A stretch of DNA of 7,935 nt from Sulfurovum sp. (lineage in GTDB: Bacteria > Campylobacterota > Campylobacteria > Campylobacterales > Sulfurovaceae). Below the pieces are notes generated by a model. The model saw only the letters and a program-made list of their open reading frames with translations, did no database searches and was not told the DNA's origin. The position numbers were made by a program, and so were the translations under genes. The stretch covers positions 1-7,935 of the forward strand of contig WGDG01000179.1 in NCBI GenBank assembly GCA_015493425.1, read 5' to 3'. Shown here in pieces: positions 6,561 through 7,935 of this stretch (position 1 is its first letter; the number at the start of each line of letters is the position of its first letter).

Positions 6561-7935
6561 GATTTTCCAGACTTTTAGTACCCACAACCAAAGAGACTCC
6601 TAACGATGCGACACTTGCCAGCCATATTTTTCTTATTCGCGGCGGCTTCATTCAGTCAGTAGGAGGCAGCGGACTCTACAATTTTCTGCCCCTTGGCAAA
6701 AAAGTACTTGACCGTGTACGCAGTGTGGTCAAAGAGGAGCTTGACAATGCCGGCTGCCAGGAGGTAAGCCTTTCATTCGTGACTCCTGCATCGCTGTGGG
6801 AAGAGAGCGGACGCTATGAGAAGTACGGAAAGGAACTGCTGCGCTTTAAAGACCGTAAAGATAACGAATTTGTCCTGGGACCTACCCATGAAGAGATGAT
6901 GGTCAACCTTGTACGTCAGAGTGTCAAGAGCTACAAGCAGCTGCCGCTGAACCTTTACCAGATCAACCTCAAGTTCAGGGATGAGATCAGACCGAGATTC
7001 GGGCTGATGCGCGGACGTGAATTTCTGATGAAAGACGGCTACAGCTTCCATACGGATGAAGCGGATATGAAGCGTGAATTCGATCTGATGGAAGAGACCT
7101 ACAAAAAGATCTTTACGCGTTTGGGGCTTGAGTTCCGTGTTGTTGAGGCTGATTCCGGTGCTATCGGAGGCAGCGGCAGCAAGGAGTTCATGGTGCTTGC
7201 CGACAGCGGAGAAGATACAATTGTTGTATGTGACAGCTGTGACTACGGTGCGAATATTGAAGCGGCAGTGCGCCGGGAGAAAAAGTGTGATGCGCCTGCA
7301 CCACAGCTTGGAAGCGAAAAGGTGCATACCCCTGATGCTTCAACAATGGAAGCGCTTGCATCATTTTTCAATGTTGACCCTTTCTATCTGGTCAAAACTG
7401 TTGCAATGCGTGCACTCTACGACGAGGGTAAAAGCCAAATCGTTCTCTTCGCTCTCAGAGGCTCGGATGAACTTCAGGAGGTAAAAGCCTGCAATGCGGT
7501 CGATGCCAATGAGTTGGTTGAAGTAAGTGAAGAAGAACTGGAAGAAGCCGGACTGGTTCCCGGTTTTATGTCGCCGTTCGATACTCCCGAAGATGTACGC
7601 GTAGTCGTTGATACTACACTCAAAGGCGCAACAGATATGATCTGCGGGGCGAATGAAAAAGCGTACCATACCACAGGCAATACCATTGACGGTGATTTTG
7701 CCTACAGTGACATCGTGGCGGTTCAGGAGGGGGATGCCTGTGCGAAGTGCGGTGGTATACTGCGTTACACCAAGGGTATCGAAGTGGGACACATTTTCCA
7801 GCTTGGTACACGATACTCCGAACCGCTTGGCTGTACCTTCCTGGATGAGAACGGCAAAGCAAAACCGATGGTAATGGGAACCTACGGCATCGGTGTCAGC
7901 CGTCTGCTTGCGGCTATCATTGAGCAGCACCATGA
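6557..7935 (+). CDS. proS: Prolyl-tRNA synthetase, bacterial type with editing domain (3' end outside window)
   Basis: This class II synthetase charges tRNA(Pro) with proline. The frame is open from GTG at 6557 to the window edge: 459 complete codons, versus about 570 for the full protein. GTG overlaps the hemA stop as GTGA, and AAAGGA at 6543-6548 is a good ribosome site. The N-terminus MRFSRLLVPTTKETP is typical of bacterial ProRS. Motif 1 lies around 37-55 (GSGLYNFLPLGKKV), the proline-binding GPTHEE at 108-113, motif 2 at 140-164 (FRDEIRPRFG then GREFLMKDGYSF), and motif 3 at 441-453 (GTYGIGVSRLLAA). The inserted editing (INS) domain, which clears Ala-tRNA(Pro), occupies about 225-405 and keeps the LVKT lysine (K280, equivalent to E. 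coli K279) and GANEKAYH at 364-371. Cys pairs C225/C228 and C395/C398 flank the insertion and could bind zinc. The C-terminal anticodon-binding domain is missing only because the window ends. No damage is visible. Confidence 0.96.
   Translation, partial: MRFSRLLVPTTKETPNDATLASHIFLIRGGFIQSVGGSGLYNFLPLGKKVLDRVRSVVKEELDNAGCQEVSLSFVTPASLWEESGRYEKYGKELLRFKDRKDNEFVLGPTHEEMMVNLVRQSVKSYKQLPLNLYQINLKFRDEIRPRFGLMRGREFLMKDGYSFHTDEADMKREFDLMEETYKKIFTRLGLEFRVVEADSGAIGGSGSKEFMVLADSGEDTIVVCDSCDYGANIEAAVRREKKCDAPAPQLGSEKVHTPDASTMEALASFFNVDPFYLVKTVAMRALYDEGKSQIVLFALRGSDELQEVKACNAVDANELVEVSEEELEEAGLVPGFMSPFDTPEDVRVVVDTTLKGATDMICGANEKAYHTTGNTIDGDFAYSDIVAVQEGDACAKCGGILRYTKGIEVGHIFQLGTRYSEPLGCTFLDENGKAKPMVMGTYGIGVSRLLAAIIEQHH

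Noticed and set aside
6015..6587. 190-codon open frame on the - strand across the hemA 3' end
   Set aside because: Antisense to the conserved GluTR dimerisation domain; composition and lack of motifs mark it as a shadow.

Overview
The window is a 7.9 kb stretch of bacterial chromosome. All six genes lie on the + strand and are tightly packed. The organism is most likely a Campylobacterota member (Sulfurovum- or Sulfurimonas-like). Three things suggest this: the order ispB-hemA-proS, which I recall from Campylobacter jejuni and Helicobacter pylori; an isolated -10 box of the form TTTGGCTATAATT without a clear -35; and the codon style. By-eye G+C is in the mid-40s, higher than Campylobacter or Helicobacter, so an environmental (sulfur-oxidising or vent-type) member fits better. 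This is inference from sequence reading, not a database match.

Region A (1-4316) is a three-gene signalling operon. A TonB-dependent-receptor-like outer-membrane protein (68-1978) is followed by a small secreted protein with YfiR/DUF4154-like character (1975-2430). The third gene encodes an inner-membrane protein with a periplasmic sensor region, a degenerate GGDEF domain (GGTEF) and a complete EAL domain (2427-4316). Each stop overlaps the next start by four bases (TTGA, then ATGA), so the three proteins are probably made together. The layout resembles an outer membrane -> periplasm -> inner membrane relay that sets c-di-GMP level, with a phosphodiesterase as output instead of the diguanylate cyclase of the Yfi (Tpb) system. 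This is the most interesting part of the window.

Region B (4317-7935) is a housekeeping operon with its own likely promoter in the 40-base gap: a long-chain polyprenyl diphosphate synthase (ispB, 4357-5253, GTG start), glutamyl-tRNA reductase (hemA, 5253-6560) and prolyl-tRNA synthetase (proS, 6557 to beyond the right edge, GTG start). Stops and starts again overlap (TGATG, GTGA). The set supplies the quinone side chain, the first committed step of tetrapyrrole synthesis, and Pro-tRNA; the first two both serve the respiratory chain.

I found no tRNA or rRNA gene, mobile element, CRISPR array, notable repeat or convincing terminator. No stretch longer than about 70 bases lacks a gene.
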